DNA of 64,000 nt from Struthio camelus (lineage: Eukaryota; Chordata; Aves; Struthioniformes; Struthionidae): assembly GCF_040807025.1 (NCBI RefSeq), contig NC_090967.1, positions 5,820,001 to 5,884,000 of the forward strand, in the 5' to 3' direction. The notes under the pieces are model-generated. The model made no database searches and was not told where the DNA came from. It saw only the letters and a list, made by a program, of their open reading frames with translations. Positions 21,801 through 31,376 of this stretch are shown piece by piece (position 1 is the stretch's first letter; each line of letters begins with the position of its first letter). The position numbers and the translations under genes were made by a program.

Positions 21801-22332
21801 CTTGCAGGCTCCGGGGACATGGACGGGCTGCCGAAGGTGAGCGCAGCGACCCCGCGGCACCGGGCCACGGAGGGTGGGGGGGGGGGGGGGGGCTTTGCTG
21901 CTGCCCGGGGGCTGATTTATTTATCCCCCCCCCCCTTCATCCCCGCAGAGCTCGCCGAGTAACATAGCGGGCATGAGCAACCCGCCGGGGACCCCGCGGG
22001 ACGACGCCGAGATGGGCAGCAATTTCTTAAACCCCTTCCAAAGCGACAGCGTAAGGGTCTCGGCGGGCAGGCGGCGAGGGCGGGGGTCCCGGGGCGGGGG
22101 GGGGGCCCGGGCCAGAGCGCGGGGCGAGAGCCCACCGGAGGCGTGACTCCCCCCCCCCCAACCTCCCCCCAAAACCGCCCCGTCTGGCCCCCCCCAGCAC
22201 CCCCCCGGTGGGGGGGGGGGACACGGGGTTGGGGGGGGCTGCCCCGGCGGGGTCCCCGCGCCCCCCCCCCCGCTAACCCTCTGGTGTCTCCCGTCTCTCT
22301 AGTACTCGCCCAGCATGACAATGAGCGTGTGA
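6873..22332 (+). CDS. SSBP4: Single-stranded DNA-binding protein 4, 18 coding exons
   Basis: Exons: 6873-6928, 8726-8798, 9105-9166, 11010-11094, 17125-17214, 18269-18352, 18467-18526, 18639-18708, 18837-18907, 19008-19075, 19201-19246, 19352-19387, 19490-19544, 19656-19726, 19841-19919, 21808-21836, 21949-22050, 22303-22332. All introns are GT-AG and the phases join into 388 aa, the family length. Residues 1-92 (MYAKGKGS start, then [16 protein letters not shown] and [13 protein letters not shown]) are the LUFS/LisH region that in SSBP2/3/4 binds LDB1 and stabilises LIM-homeodomain and Wnt enhanceosome complexes in the nucleus. The rest is Pro/Gly/Met/Ser-rich and disordered, ending in [23 protein letters not shown]2, 3 and 4 are close paralogues; the SSBP4 assignment rests on the LRRC25-ISYNA1-ELL neighbours. 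The last 14 exons occupy 5.2 kb with introns mostly of 100-130 nt, except intron 15, which is expanded by a minisatellite. Confidence 0.97.
6929..8725 (+). other. SSBP4 intron 1, CpG-rich
   Basis: A continuation of the promoter CpG island with G/C homopolymers. A distinct AT stretch at about 8094-8150 contains repeated TTTATT/TTATTA motifs, and part of it would read as AATAAA on the minus strand. No coding exon is recognised on either strand. Confidence 0.5.
9167..11009 (+). other. SSBP4 intron 3 with candidate regulatory islets
   Basis: Mostly GC-rich, with C runs at 9368-9385 and G runs near 9570 and 9755. Three less GC-rich islets stand out: about 9490-9545, about 10335-10395 (TATTTAGCC, AATAAACTATTAGCTGG, ATTTATATCGG) and about 10655-10740 (contains GTAGCAACCG, an X-box-like half site). 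No exon is seen in them. They have the look of conserved non-coding elements, which would need cross-species alignment to confirm. Confidence 0.4.
13404..13417. promoter_or_regulatory. Imperfect RFX X-box-like site
   Basis: GTTGCCATGGCAGT matches 12 of 14 positions of the palindromic X-box GTTGCCATGGCAAC. It lies 411 bp before a perfect copy in the same SSBP4 intron. Confidence 0.45.
13815..13828. promoter_or_regulatory. Perfect palindromic RFX X-box
   Basis: GTTGCCATGGCAAC is an exact 14-bp palindrome and the consensus site for RFX-family dimers. It lies in SSBP4 intron 4. Occupancy and target gene cannot be told from sequence. Confidence 0.6.
14745..14905. promoter_or_regulatory. Candidate conserved non-coding element in SSBP4 intron 4
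   Basis: About 160 bp that is CpG-poor and near-balanced in base composition, bounded on both sides by CpG-dense sequence. It contains TTGCAAATGATTTGTGCAT (Oct-like ATGATTTGTGCAT), a CAGCTG E-box in GAGTTCAGCTGGG, and CTGCAGCTGATAAATGAGG with a GATA core. It shows no open exon with flanking splice signals, so an enhancer is the best guess. Confidence 0.35.
15018..15236. repeat. 54-bp tandem repeat, four copies, progressively diverged
   Basis: Copies start at about 15018, 15072, 15126 and 15180. The first two are essentially identical and CpG-rich; the third and fourth diverge mainly by C to T and G to A changes at CpG sites. Degenerate remnants continue to about 15360. It lies in SSBP4 intron 4. 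Confidence 0.9.
16965..17045. promoter_or_regulatory. Homeodomain-site cluster upstream of SSBP4 exon 5
   Basis: An AT-rich islet 80-160 bp before exon 5 with AAGGTTAATTCC, a palindromic TAATTA at 16997-17002, ATTAATTTATTCC and CATTAGC. TAATTA is the core bound by LIM-homeodomain and related homeoproteins (known). Function is inference. Confidence 0.4.
17395..18185. repeat. GT/GC-rich minisatellite in SSBP4 intron 5, two unit families
   Basis: From about 17608 to 17890, units starting GCCTGCATGCATG recur every 45-51 bp; the length difference comes from the internal GT run. From about 17990 to 18180 a second family of 51-53 bp centred on GAACATTGCACGTGTGCG recurs. Together they fill most of the 1,054-nt intron. 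Composition is like the 3830-4500 array but with the opposite strand purine/pyrimidine bias (GT on plus). Z-DNA potential is high. Confidence 0.93.
20040..21560. repeat. GC-rich minisatellite in SSBP4 intron 15, about 30 copies
   Basis: The left part (about 20040-20335) has longer units with CCCCAGCAGTGG/GGGACACCC cores of about 58 bp. From 20335 on there are about 30 units of roughly 36-44 bp with the core GGTGCTGGCAGGGTGGCGGG followed by a C run whose length varies from 4 to about 13. Blocks are duplicated within the array: the GGTAGCGGG plus GGTACTGGCAG pair at about 20540-20600 recurs at 21325-21385, and a three-unit block at about 20600-20720 recurs next to it. It expands this intron to 1,888 nt beside neighbours of about 110 nt. 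Confidence 0.95.
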
Positions 22333-23393
22333 GCCCAGCTCCGACGGCGCCCGGCGGAGACCCCCGACGCCCCCCCACCCCGCGGTGCTAAACGCTGTAT
22401 TTAAAACACACACGGGGAGGGGGGGGGAACAAAACAAAACCTCCCCCCCACCCACCCTACACTAAACAAAACAAAATGGGGGGGGGGGGGAACAAAAAAA
22501 TACCCCACCCAGGAACTGGCCACCCACCCTCCGCCCCGGGCACGGACCCACCCCGCGCGCCAGACAATGGCCGGGCTGCCGCCCCCCCCCCCCGCCCCCC
22601 CGGCTGCCTGTTCACCCCAGCACGCTGCCAGCGCGTTGGGGAGGGGGGGCGAGATTGGGGGGGGGTCTGCAGGATGTGGTGCAGCACCCACGGTGGGGCA
22701 CCAGGGTTTGCACCCAGTGCCGTGCCTGGGCTCCCCTGCCCCCCACCCCCCCACACCAGTACCCCTCCCGGGGGGGGGGGGGTCATGCAGCATGGGAGGG
22801 GTATTTATTTTGGGGGGGGGGCAGAGTGCTGTATGGGCACTGGCAGACACCCCCTGCCTCCCCCCAATACCTTCCCCAGGCATCTGCCCCAGCCGGGGGG
22901 GGGGCATGCACTCATTTGCAATTAGCTCAGCTGCTAATGAGTAATGACCCCCCCCCCCAAATGTGCTCACTGCCTGGAAGGGCTTGACCCCCCCCCCCCA
23001 ACCCCTCCCTGCTGGGCAGGGGCTCAAGGCAGGTCCCATCTCTGTTTCCCCCCCCCCCAACAAAAAAATGGGGCTATAGCCAAATCTTGGCCCTGCCAAA
23101 GCCTGGGGAGGGGGAGGTTGGGGGCGGGGGGGGGGGTTAGAGCCATAAATACAGCACAGTCCCCCCCCCCCAACATCATGACAGATTGGGGAGGGGGTGC
23201 TAAGCACCCCCCCCCAGCATCTGCCTGCTCCCATCACCCCCCCCCCACCGTGCTCTAGGGCAGCCCCCTGCCCCCCCCCCCCCAGCCCGTCTGCGTGCTC
23301 AGCCAGCACTGTGATCTTCCTGCCCCCTCCCCGAGCGCCAGACCGGGCCCCCCCCCCAACCCCCCCCCCTCGCAGAAGGGACCACTTTTAAAC

Positions 23394-23399
23394 TTTAAT
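23394..23399 (-). terminator. Candidate ISYNA1 poly(A) signal ATTAAA
   Basis: TTTAAT on the plus strand, ATTAAA on minus, 663 bp beyond the ISYNA1 stop codon. If used, the ISYNA1 and SSBP4 transcripts overlap tail to tail. Alternative TTTATT sites lie further away (about 22803). Confidence 0.35.
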
Positions 23400-23779
23400 A
23401 TGAAGGATTTTTTTCCTCCTCTTTTATAACAAAAGGACCTCAAATGCCCCCCCCCCCAAACTGCCGCGTGCCCCGGCCCCCCTTCCCATGTACAGCCCCC
23501 CCCCCAAAACCCTGCGCCAAAGGGGTCCGGGTGCCCCCCGCCGCCGCGTCCCCCCACAGCGCCCACGTGGGCCCTCCCGGGGGGGCGGCCGTGCCCCGGC
23601 CCCCCCCCACCCCCCCTAGGTGTAGTCGTTCTGTGTAGGGAGCCCGTCCCCTCTTTCTATTCTCAAGAGTCTTTAGACCGAAAAGTTGCTTATCAAAAAC
23701 AAAAAAAAACAAAAAAGAAGAAAAAAATCCAAAAAAAAATTCCAAAAACAGAACAAAACAAGAAAAAAAAACCTGCATC

Positions 23780-23785
23780 AATAAA
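23780..23785 (+). terminator. Candidate SSBP4 poly(A) signal AATAAA
   Basis: A canonical AATAAA followed within 15-40 nt by T-rich sequence (23791-23830), the usual downstream element. It is preceded by an A-rich stretch. Confidence 0.55.
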
Positions 23786-24061
23786 TGTAATTTGATTTTT
23801 TTTTCTTTTTTTTCCTTTTTTTTTTTCTTTCCAGCAGCCGCTCTTGCTCGGCCGGGGGGGGCTCGAGGGCGGCCAGGGGAGGAAGCAGGGGGGGGCCGGT
23901 GCCGCGGTCCTGCCAGGGTACCGAGGGTCACAGTCTCGCGGTAGCGCCCGGTGGGGGGGGTCACATCACGGCATCCCCCCGCCAACACCCCAGTCCCCGC
24001 ATCCATCCATTCCCCCCCCCCCCCAAAAGCTCCCACAAGATGCTCTGGGCACCCGCGGCCC

Positions 24062-27000
24062 TTAGTCGGCCCCGTCGACGTGGAGCGGGGGCCGCGGGGG
24101 CCCGTGCCGGGCGCTGCCGGGACACGGGTGGCCGTTGAGCTGGGCGGCCGCCTTCTTGGGGGCCGCGGGGCAGGCGGGTCCGGCGGGGCAGGCGCGCTTG
24201 GGGCTGGGGGCCGCCCGCTGCATCTTGTGCTCCAGCAGCATGTGGTTCTGGGGGGGCAACCCCAGGCAGGCCCTGCCGGGGGGGGCACACGGCGGCCTCA
24301 GCACCCGGGAGCCGCTGGGACCCGTCAGCGTTGGACATCCCCGGTGTTGGGACCTACCCGCATTGGGCACCACGGGCAAGGGGTGCTGGGAGCCCCTGGT
24401 GATGGGTGCCTGGGACAGCGGGCACCGGGACCCGTTGCTGTTGGGCACCCCAGATATCGGGCACCAGTACCCACCAGTGCTGGGCACCCTGGGCGTTGAG
24501 TGTCGGGACCCACCGGTGTTGGGCGCCCCAGACAGTGGGCACCCTGGGCATTAGGCAACGGGACCCGTTGCTGTTGGGCACCCCGGATATCGGGCACCAG
24601 TACCCACCAGTGCTGGGCACCCTGGGTGTTGAGTGTCGGGACCCACCGGTGTTGGGCGCCCCAGACAGTGGGCACCCTGGGCATTAGGCAACGGGACCCG
24701 TTGCTGTTGGGCACCCCGGATATCGGGCACCAGTACCCACCAGTGCTGGGCACCCTGGGCGTTGAGTGTCGGGACCCACCGGTGTTGGGCACCCCAGACA
24801 GTGGGCACCCTGGGCATTAGGCAATGGGACCCAATGGTGTTGGGCACCCCGGACACTGGGACCCATTGGGCACCCTGGGCATGGTGCACCTTGGGTATTG
24901 GGCACCGGGACTCGCTAATGCTGGGCAGCCTGGGAATTGGGTGCTGGGACCCACTGGAGCTGGGCACCCCAGGCATCGAGCACCAGGACCCACTGTGCCG
25001 GGCAGCCCAGGAATTGGGCACTGGGACCCCCCTAGTACTGGACACCCCGGTCACTGGGCATTGAGACCCATTGGCGTTGGGCACCCCCTGGCATTTGGTG
25101 CTAGGACCCACTGGTGCTGGACACCCTCGTCATTGGGCACCCCAGGCACTGGGCACAGGGACCCACCAACTCTGGGCACTGCAGGCCTCAGGACCCACCA
25201 GCTTGGGGCACCCCAGGCATTGGGCACTGGGACCCACCAGCTTGGGACACCGTGGCATCAGCTCCCACGGGCACCGGCATTCACAGGCACGGGCCACCCC
25301 AGGCACTAGGACCCTCATGCCCTTGGCACCCCAGGGGGGCTCAGGACCCCCAAGCATCAGGCACCAGGACCCCGAGGTGAGGATGCACCTTGCATCGCTT
25401 GCGAGATGATGCCGGAGCACCCAGGGGTGGGGAAGGCCACCACGCGCAGGGCTGGGAGAGGGGCCGGGGCCATGCAGGTACCTCAGGATGTTCTCGATGC
25501 AGCTGCGCTGGCGGAAGAGGGCGTTGACCACGGGGGCGCCCTCGGGCACCAGGGGCGCCTTGCAGAGGAAGGCCACGATGGAGAGGACGCTGTGGAAGCC
25601 CTGGAACTCGGGGTCGCTCTCGGTGCAGAAGGTGATGCGCTGGCACAGCTCCGTCAGGATGGCCAGGTCCAGGATGATGGGACTGGCCAGCAGGGAGTCC
25701 TGCGGGGCACGGGGGGCACGGGCTGAGCCCCCAGCCCCACGCCGTGCCCCGCTGTCCTCGAGCGGGCCTCCCGCGTGCCCCACGCACCTCGCACGTGTTG
25801 TGGATGACGATGGTGTTGGTGCCTCCCATCATGATCTCCGACGTGTACTCGTCCAGCGCCCGCTTGCTGTCGCCCACGTAGGGCACGTACTTGATCACCA
25901 CCTGCGAGCGAGGCCCCGTCAGCAGCCGGCGGCCCCATGGCCAGCCCCGCGCCCCCCCCCCCCCACGGCCCCCCACTCACGCAGTGATCGGGCTTGTCCT
26001 GGGGCCCGTAGAGGACGGGGTTGGCCTGCACCGTGTCATCCACCACGTTGCTCTTGGAGATCTCCTTGGAGCGAAACTGCTGCGGAGCCGACAGGTTCTT
26101 CCCGTCGTTGTTGCCCAAGTGGTTGTAGCTCACGATGGACTTGATCTGGCGCGGGGGACGGGAGAGGGGTCACCCCGCGGCCGCCCGCCTGCGCCCGCGC
26201 ACCGCCGCGGGGCGGACAGTGCCACCCGCCGTCCCCGCGTACCTTGAGGCCGGCACCGACCAGGAAATCCACCAACACCGACTTGAGCTTGGTCTGGCCC
26301 GACTTGAAGTCGTCGCCGCAGATGAAGACGCGGCGCTGGGCGGCCAGCTCCACCGCCCCCGGCACGAAGGTGTTTTGGGGGGAGCCGTTGATGTAGGCGC
26401 AGCCCTCCAGGATGCTGGCCACGGCGAAGAGCGTGGACGGGGACACCTCGAGGTCTCGCTGCGGGGACACGGGGCGGCTCAGCGCGGCTCCCGGGCCGCC
26501 CCGGCCCGCCCGCCGCGCGCCCTCACCTCCACGGCCCGCAGCAGGCTCTCGGCGGTGTCGTTGAGCCCCGGCACCACGTCGCAGAACCGCTCCGTGTTGG
26601 CCGTCCACAGCACGATGACCTTGTCCACCCCGCTGGCCTCCTTGAAGTCCCGGATGTCCCGGCGGATCTGCTCCACCTGGGGCAATGCAGCGGGGTGGGG
26701 GGACGAGATGGGTCAGCACGGCGGGGGGACCCCGGCCCGCCGCCCCCCCGCGCCGGCCCCCAGCACCTGCTCAGCCTTGGACCCGCGCAGCACGTTGTCC
26801 GCTCGCTCCTCCTGGTTGGCGGCGATGAACTCGGGGATGTAGATGGAGGGCCGCGGCTTCAGCTTCTCCATGTGGGGCCACAGCTGCTCCTGCAGCTGCC
26901 AGTCGAGCACCTCGGCCCGCCGCATGGCCTCGGCCAGGTTCAGCGAGGAGATGTCCCAGCCTGCGGGCCGGTCAGGACGTGGGTCCGTGCGCGCCCGCCC

Positions 27001-27609
27001 GCCGGGGCCATCTCCCCGCTCTCCCCACCTACCGTCGAAGACGATGTCGTTGGGGTGCACCATGGGCAGCAGGTCCCGGAAAGGCACGTAGACGTCGCCG
27101 GCGGGCCCCGCGCCCAGGCAGGCGGTGGAGGCTTGCAGCAGCGAGCCGTAGTAGTTGGCTTTCTGGGAAGGGCAGCGCGGGGCTGAGGCCCGGCCGGGTC
27201 GCCCAGGAGGCGCCGACGCTCGCTCCGGCCCGCGCCGGCCGCCCGGCTCACCTTGCGCCCGGTCTTGGTCATCCAGGACAGACCCAGCTTGTTGGCCAGC
27301 ACGGCCGCCGTCACCGTGGTGCCGTTGTTGCCGCCCCAGCCCACCAGCATGACGCCCAAGCGGGGCACCTGCCGCCCCGTGCGGAAGGTGAAGCGGGTCG
27401 AGCACGGCCTCACCTGCGAGGCAGAGGGAGCGGGAGGCCGGGCAGGGCCCACGTCCCGCGGGGAGCCCCGCGCCGCCCGCCCGGCCCCCCGCTACCTTGG
27501 TGAGGCCGTTCTCCTGGCAGACGTGCACGGTGCTGTACGCGTACTTGGCCTCGATGTAGTCCTTGCTGTACGCGACGTCGGGGCTCTCCACGAGGAACGG
27601 CTCTGCCAT
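24062..27609 (-). CDS. ISYNA1: Inositol-3-phosphate synthase 1, 10 coding exons
   Basis: Exons on minus: 27609-27496, 27413-27252, 27162-27033, 26960-26767, 26676-26527, 26458-26243, 26145-25981, 25901-25788, 25699-25482, 24272-24062. Phases join into 557 aa (human 558). The enzyme (EC 5.5.1.4) converts glucose 6-phosphate to 1D-myo-inositol 3-phosphate using NAD in the cytosol, the committed step of inositol synthesis (known). Visible motifs: the NAD-binding GWGGNNGTT at 63-71, LWTANTERF (about 224-232), NGSPQNT at 274-280, [10 protein letters not shown] at 298-307, [10 protein letters not shown] at 328-337, KSNVVDD at 353-359, [10 protein letters not shown] at 387-396. All expected core motifs are intact. 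The last about 45 residues after HKMQRAAPS are Pro/Ala/Cys-rich and poorly conserved. The donor of exon 4 (CAG|GTGCTG) is weak. The acceptor of coding exon 1 lies 11 nt before the ATG, so a non-coding first exon exists. Confidence 0.98.
24330..25400. repeat. Two-level tandem repeat in ISYNA1 intron 9
   Basis: Monomers of about 33 bp (core GTTGGGCACCC...GGGACCC) are organised into 133-bp higher-order units: the CGGGACCCGTTGCTG landmark recurs at about 24426, 24559 and 24692, and a diverged copy follows at about 24825. Beyond that, single diverged monomers continue to about 25350. It occupies nearly all of the 1,209-nt intron before the last exon. Confidence 0.93.
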
Positions 27610-28030
27610 CGTCCCCGGCGCTGCGGCGGGAGGAAACGGGTGTCGCCCCCCCCCCCCCCGGCTCTTTCCCACGCGCGGCCTGGGCGGGGGGCGCCCAGGG
27701 GGCTGCTCCCCTCCCCACGGGTGGCGGGAGGGAGGGGGGAGCCGGGCTGGCCGCGGGGTTGGGGTGGGGGGGGGGGAACGGGACAAGGGGAAGCGGCGCT
27801 GTCCCCGCGGCTGGGGCGGCGGCCGAGGCCACGGGGATGGGCGGCGGGCGGACACTCACCGGGCGGCGTGGCGCTGGAGCCGAGCGGGGCCGGGCCGGGC
27901 CGGTGCTGCCCCACGGGGCGACGCGAGCGCGGCTGGGGCTTCCCCTCGCCTCCCGCCGCTTAATCGGCTCCCAGGACCCGCCCGCCCCCGCCCCCGGCGC
28001 CGCCCAGCCCGAAACTTTCCATCCGCCCCC
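27610..28030 (-). promoter_or_regulatory. ISYNA1 5' UTR, non-coding exon and CpG-island promoter
   Basis: The 5' UTR segment 27620-27610 follows a CCGCAG acceptor. A matching donor G|GTGAGT at 27860/27859 predicts a non-coding exon ending at 27860 and a 239-nt 5' UTR intron. Upstream (27860-28030) is CpG-rich with no TATA box. The start site is not determined. Confidence 0.6.
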
Positions 28031-28034
28031 CCCC

Positions 28035-28170
28035 CCCCCCCCCCCCGGCGGCGACTGACCCGGGAAGGGGAAGCGGCGCCGCTTCCCGCGGCCCCCGGGG
28101 GGGGGGAATGGGGGGGGGGCGCCGCTTCCCGCGGCCCCCGGGGGGGGGAATGGGGGGGGGGGCCGCCGCT
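28035..28170. repeat. G/C homopolymer cluster with CCGCTTCCCGCGG copies
   Basis: A C run at 28027-28046 and then CCGCTTCCCGCGG/CCCCCGGGGGGGG/AATGGGGG modules of about 45 bp, roughly three copies. The plus strand has several G runs of 8 or more, giving quadruplex potential just upstream of ISYNA1. Confidence 0.8.
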
Positions 28171-28189
28171 TCCCGCGGTGCCACCCCCG

Positions 28190-29030
28190 CGCCACCCCGC
28201 CGCGGCCACCGGCCACCAGCGCCAGCACCCCGCCGTCCCAGCACGGCCACGGGGCCACCAGCACCCCGCCACGGCCACCGGTGCCGGGTTGTCCCCGCCA
28301 CGGCCACCAGCACCGGGATGTCCCCACCATGGCCACCGGCACCGGGTTGTCCCCGCCACGGCCGCCGGCGCCGGGATGTCCCCACCATGGCCACCAGCAC
28401 TGGGCTGTCCCCGCCGTGGCCACCAGCACCGGGATGTCCCCACCATGGCCACCAGCACTGGGCTGTCCCCGCCGTGGCCACCAGCACCGGGTTGTCCCCG
28501 CCACGGCCGCCGGCGCCGGGTTGTCCCCGCCACGGCCACCGGCACCGGGATGTCCCCGCCACGGCCACCGGTGCCAGGATGTCCCCGCCGTGGCCACCAG
28601 CACCGGGATGTCCCCGCCACGGCCACCGGTGCCAGGATGTCCCCACCATGGCCACCAGCACCGGGTTGTCCCCACCACGGCCACCAGCACCAGGTTGTCC
28701 CCGCCACGGCCACCAGCGCTGGGATGTCCCCACCACGGCCACCGGCGCTGGGCTGTCCCCGCCGTGGCCACCAGTGCTGGGCTGTCCCCACCACAGCCAC
28801 CAGCACCAGGTTGTCCCCACCACGGCCACCGGCGCCGGGATGTCCCCACCACGGCCACCGGCGCTGGGTTGTCCCCGCCACGGCCACCAGCGCCGGGATG
28901 TCCCCACCATGGCCCCCAGCACTGGGCTGTTCCCACCATGGCCACCAGCACCCCATCACCAGCACCTTCCTGTCCCTGCCACGGCCACCAGCACCCCATC
29001 ACCCCATCACCAGGACCCTGCTGTCCTCAC
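28190..29030. repeat. 29-bp minisatellite upstream of ISYNA1, about 28 copies
   Basis: Tandem units of about 29 bp (core GGCCACCAGCACCGGG, then TGTCCCC and CCACCAT or CCACGG). Variation is confined to a few positions: A/G in CACCAGC/CACCGGC, TT/AT/CT before GTCCCC, and CACCA/CGCCG. Because 29 is not a multiple of three, three units (87 bp) make a 29-residue period in every frame, and no stop codons occur over most of the array on either strand. Confidence 0.93.
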
Positions 29031-31200
29031 CATGGCCACCTGCCCCCTTCCACAGCCCTGCACGGTGCACCCGGGGGGACGCAGGGCCAGGCCGGGGGAG
29101 GCTGCACCCCACACGTTGGCCATCGCCGCGCCGGGGGCCAGCGCGGGACCCGGCTCCCTGGCAGTGGCGAGGTCCCACTTCAAGGGGGGGCCCCGGCCAG
29201 GCTGCCCGCGCGGGACCAGGACGGCTCGGCTCCGCGGGGCACCTGCGCGGCGGCGCGCGGGGGGCCGGGGCGCCGGCGGCCCCTCGGCCGCGGAGGAACA
29301 ATGCGCTCCTCAGTGCCGGGCCGCAGGACACATCGAGCCCCGCGCTGGAATGCCAATGCCTCAGCAAATTATTGAAACAAAAATAACATTTCTTTGTACA
29401 ATAATCCTGGGGCGGGGAGGGTCCGGGCAGCGCTGCCAGGGGCTGAGAACTGGTATTTTTCCACTGCTTTTCCTTTTTTTGCCCCCTCCCAGAACTCCCA
29501 CCATTGTTCCTTCCCCCACTCCCTTCCCACTCCTCCCACGCTCGGCACGGCGGGAGCGGGGCTCCCTTCTTTCGGCCCTCGCAGAATCGCTAATGGGCCA
29601 AGAGGCCGGGCCGGCGGCCCAGCGCGCCTTCGCGCCCCGGCTGCCAGCGCTGGCGGGGGGCCAGGAGCGCCGAGCCGCCCTGGGACCGCCGCCACCGGCA
29701 GCGACGGCACCCAGAAACTGCTGCAAAAAGGAGAAGGAAACAAAAAAAAGTAATAATGCAAAAGGAGGCCGGGATGCTCCCGGGCTGGGAGCCGCGCCGT
29801 TTCGCAGCCCCGGGAGCGCGCGGGGCTCCCGGCCCCGTGCTGGCTCGCGCCGCGGGACGCATCCAGCCCCCGGCCCCTGCTGCAGCCTCTTCCCCGGATT
29901 AACGCACAGCGCGCTCCGGCTGGTTTTAAACGGGACGTTTCTGTTGCAAACGCACCTTTGGTCAGGCAGGGCAAAGAGCCCCGCGGAGCCCCCGCTTGAC
30001 GCCTTTCGGGGCTGGGTTCCCCCCCCCCCCAGCGAAAAGCCAGCCGGGGGCCTCTGAGCCCTCGTTATCTTTTGCCTGCAGCAGCAGCTGCTGCCGGCTT
30101 GTTTTTCTCTCCTTCCCGGCCCCTCGCTGGGGGCGGCGGGGGCCCGGCTCCGACGGGCGGCCCTGGCCGACAGCGGGCGCGCGGGGAGCCGCGCTGCGCG
30201 GCCCGGGAGGAGCGAGCGGCTGCGAAGCGCTCGTCAAGGGCCGAGCGTCCCGCCGAGCTGGGCAGGGGACGGGGAGAGAGGGGGTCACGCGCCCTGCGGC
30301 CAGGCCCTTCCTCGGAGGGGTTTGGGGAGGGCCGCTGCCGCCCCCCGCGGGAGCACGCGCCCCGGCCCGGGGGGGAGCGCGGCCGCCGCTGCCACCTCTT
30401 CGCCTTCCCTAATTTAGCAAGCTCAAGGCAAGGGCGCAGGACCAGCAGCTCGTGCAGCGTAAAGCGACGCTTCTCCTGGGTGCGACCCAAAGGGTGCCGG
30501 CCCGGGGCACGGCGCCAGGGGCAGCCCCGGCTCCGGGCCGCCGGCAGCGCTGCCCCCCGCCTCTCCACGGAGGTCCAGATAAGGAGGGAAGCGGCTGGAG
30601 CGGGGCTGGCCCTGGCACGGAGGAAGCAGCCAGTAACTTTCCACTAGCAGGTTCCCTGGCGCAGCCGCGAGCTCAGCCCGCGGCCCGGCCAGCACAGGAG
30701 CTGCCAGGGGTTTGAAGGAACTGCTGAGGAACGCCAAAGCCTGGACGCGGAGGGAAGGAGACCTCCGGAAGAGGGCAAACGGGGCTGCGGCCGCGTGTAA
30801 GTAACCTCCCTCCAGCCAGTTTCCGTGCAAGTCAAGTACCTTGTGCAAGAGGCCCGGCCCGAGCCGCCGCAAGGCCGTGGGTGACGGAGAGAGACCGAGT
30901 CCTCCACGAGCCGGGTCACAGAGGCAACGCGGGGAGCGACGTGCCCACCGGGCAGCGGTCGCCCGAGCTGGCGGCGAAACGTCAGCTAGGGCCGTCGAGC
31001 TGCTCTCGGAGACTCACCTCCGTGAGACCAGCACCTCGCCCGGCCTCGGGTCGAGGGCACCGACCAACGGCTTCGCCCCGGCCGAGCGAACCCGCCGGCC
31101 GCCCAAGCGTCAGCTCCCGCGCGGGCGCCTTCCCCGGCTGCGAAGACCCTCCCTGGCGCCCCGGCAGCCCCAAACCAAGCGCCGTCCCCCCCCTTTCCAC
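29031..31200. other. GC-rich interval between ISYNA1 and ELL, no gene recognised
   Basis: Mostly CpG-rich (29050-29330, 29560-29880, 30090-30560), broken by AT islets at about 29340-29480 (AAATTATTGAAAC, TTTGTACAATAAT), 29730-29765 and 29895-29965. Open frames are Arg/Pro/Ala-rich and show no family resemblance. It may include regulatory elements or a non-coding transcript, but I cannot support either. Confidence 0.45.
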
Positions 31201-31370
31201 GTGTCTGACCTGCACTTCGGATACTTTAACTCAAATAACTCGGTTCCTTCAAGCTTACTGCTTGCAAAACCCATGTCAGCCATTTATCACCTTTCCCCCT
31301 TCTCTTGCTGTAAGAAGCACCGAAAAGAAACATACCACCTTGTTGTGCGCTTGTTTTCCAATACAGTGAA

Positions 31371-31376
31371 TTTATT
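31371..31376 (-). terminator. Candidate distal ELL poly(A) signal AATAAA
   Basis: TTTATT on plus is AATAAA on minus. Downstream on minus is a G/T-rich stretch (GGTGGTATGTTTC at about 31325-31345), a plausible cleavage-stimulating element. Use of this site gives a 3' UTR of about 3.2 kb. It is the only canonical AATAAA I found on this strand between here and the ELL stop. Confidence 0.55.

Larger units (their letters stand above)
22333..23800 (+). other. SSBP4 3' UTR (extent inferred)
   Basis: After the stop codon the sequence has GC-rich stretches with many C and G homopolymers, then becomes A-rich at about 23690-23780. The first canonical AATAAA on the plus strand that I see is at 23780, which would give a 3' UTR of about 1.45 kb. 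An earlier non-canonical end is possible. No coding sequence is seen. Confidence 0.5.

Noticed and set aside
20040-21868. Open frames of up to 680 codons with [14 protein letters not shown]-like repeats
   Set aside because: Minisatellite within SSBP4 intron 15; flanking exons splice in frame without it.
6873-22332. Assignment of this gene to SSBP3 or SSBP2 instead of SSBP4
   Set aside because: The proteins are too similar to separate by eye, but LRRC25 upstream and ISYNA1-ELL downstream are the SSBP4 neighbours.
24325-25309. CRISPR-like look of regular repeats with variable segments
   Set aside because: Units are head-to-tail tandem copies with no unique spacers and lie in a vertebrate intron. 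They are satellite repeats.
25406-27352. Plus-strand open frames opposite ISYNA1 exons
   Set aside because: Antisense shadows of conserved ISYNA1 coding sequence.
27960-30057. Open frames of 320-649 codons with GGHGGD or PPAPGCPRHGH repeats
   Set aside because: Stop-free 29-bp minisatellite; no start or splice evidence.
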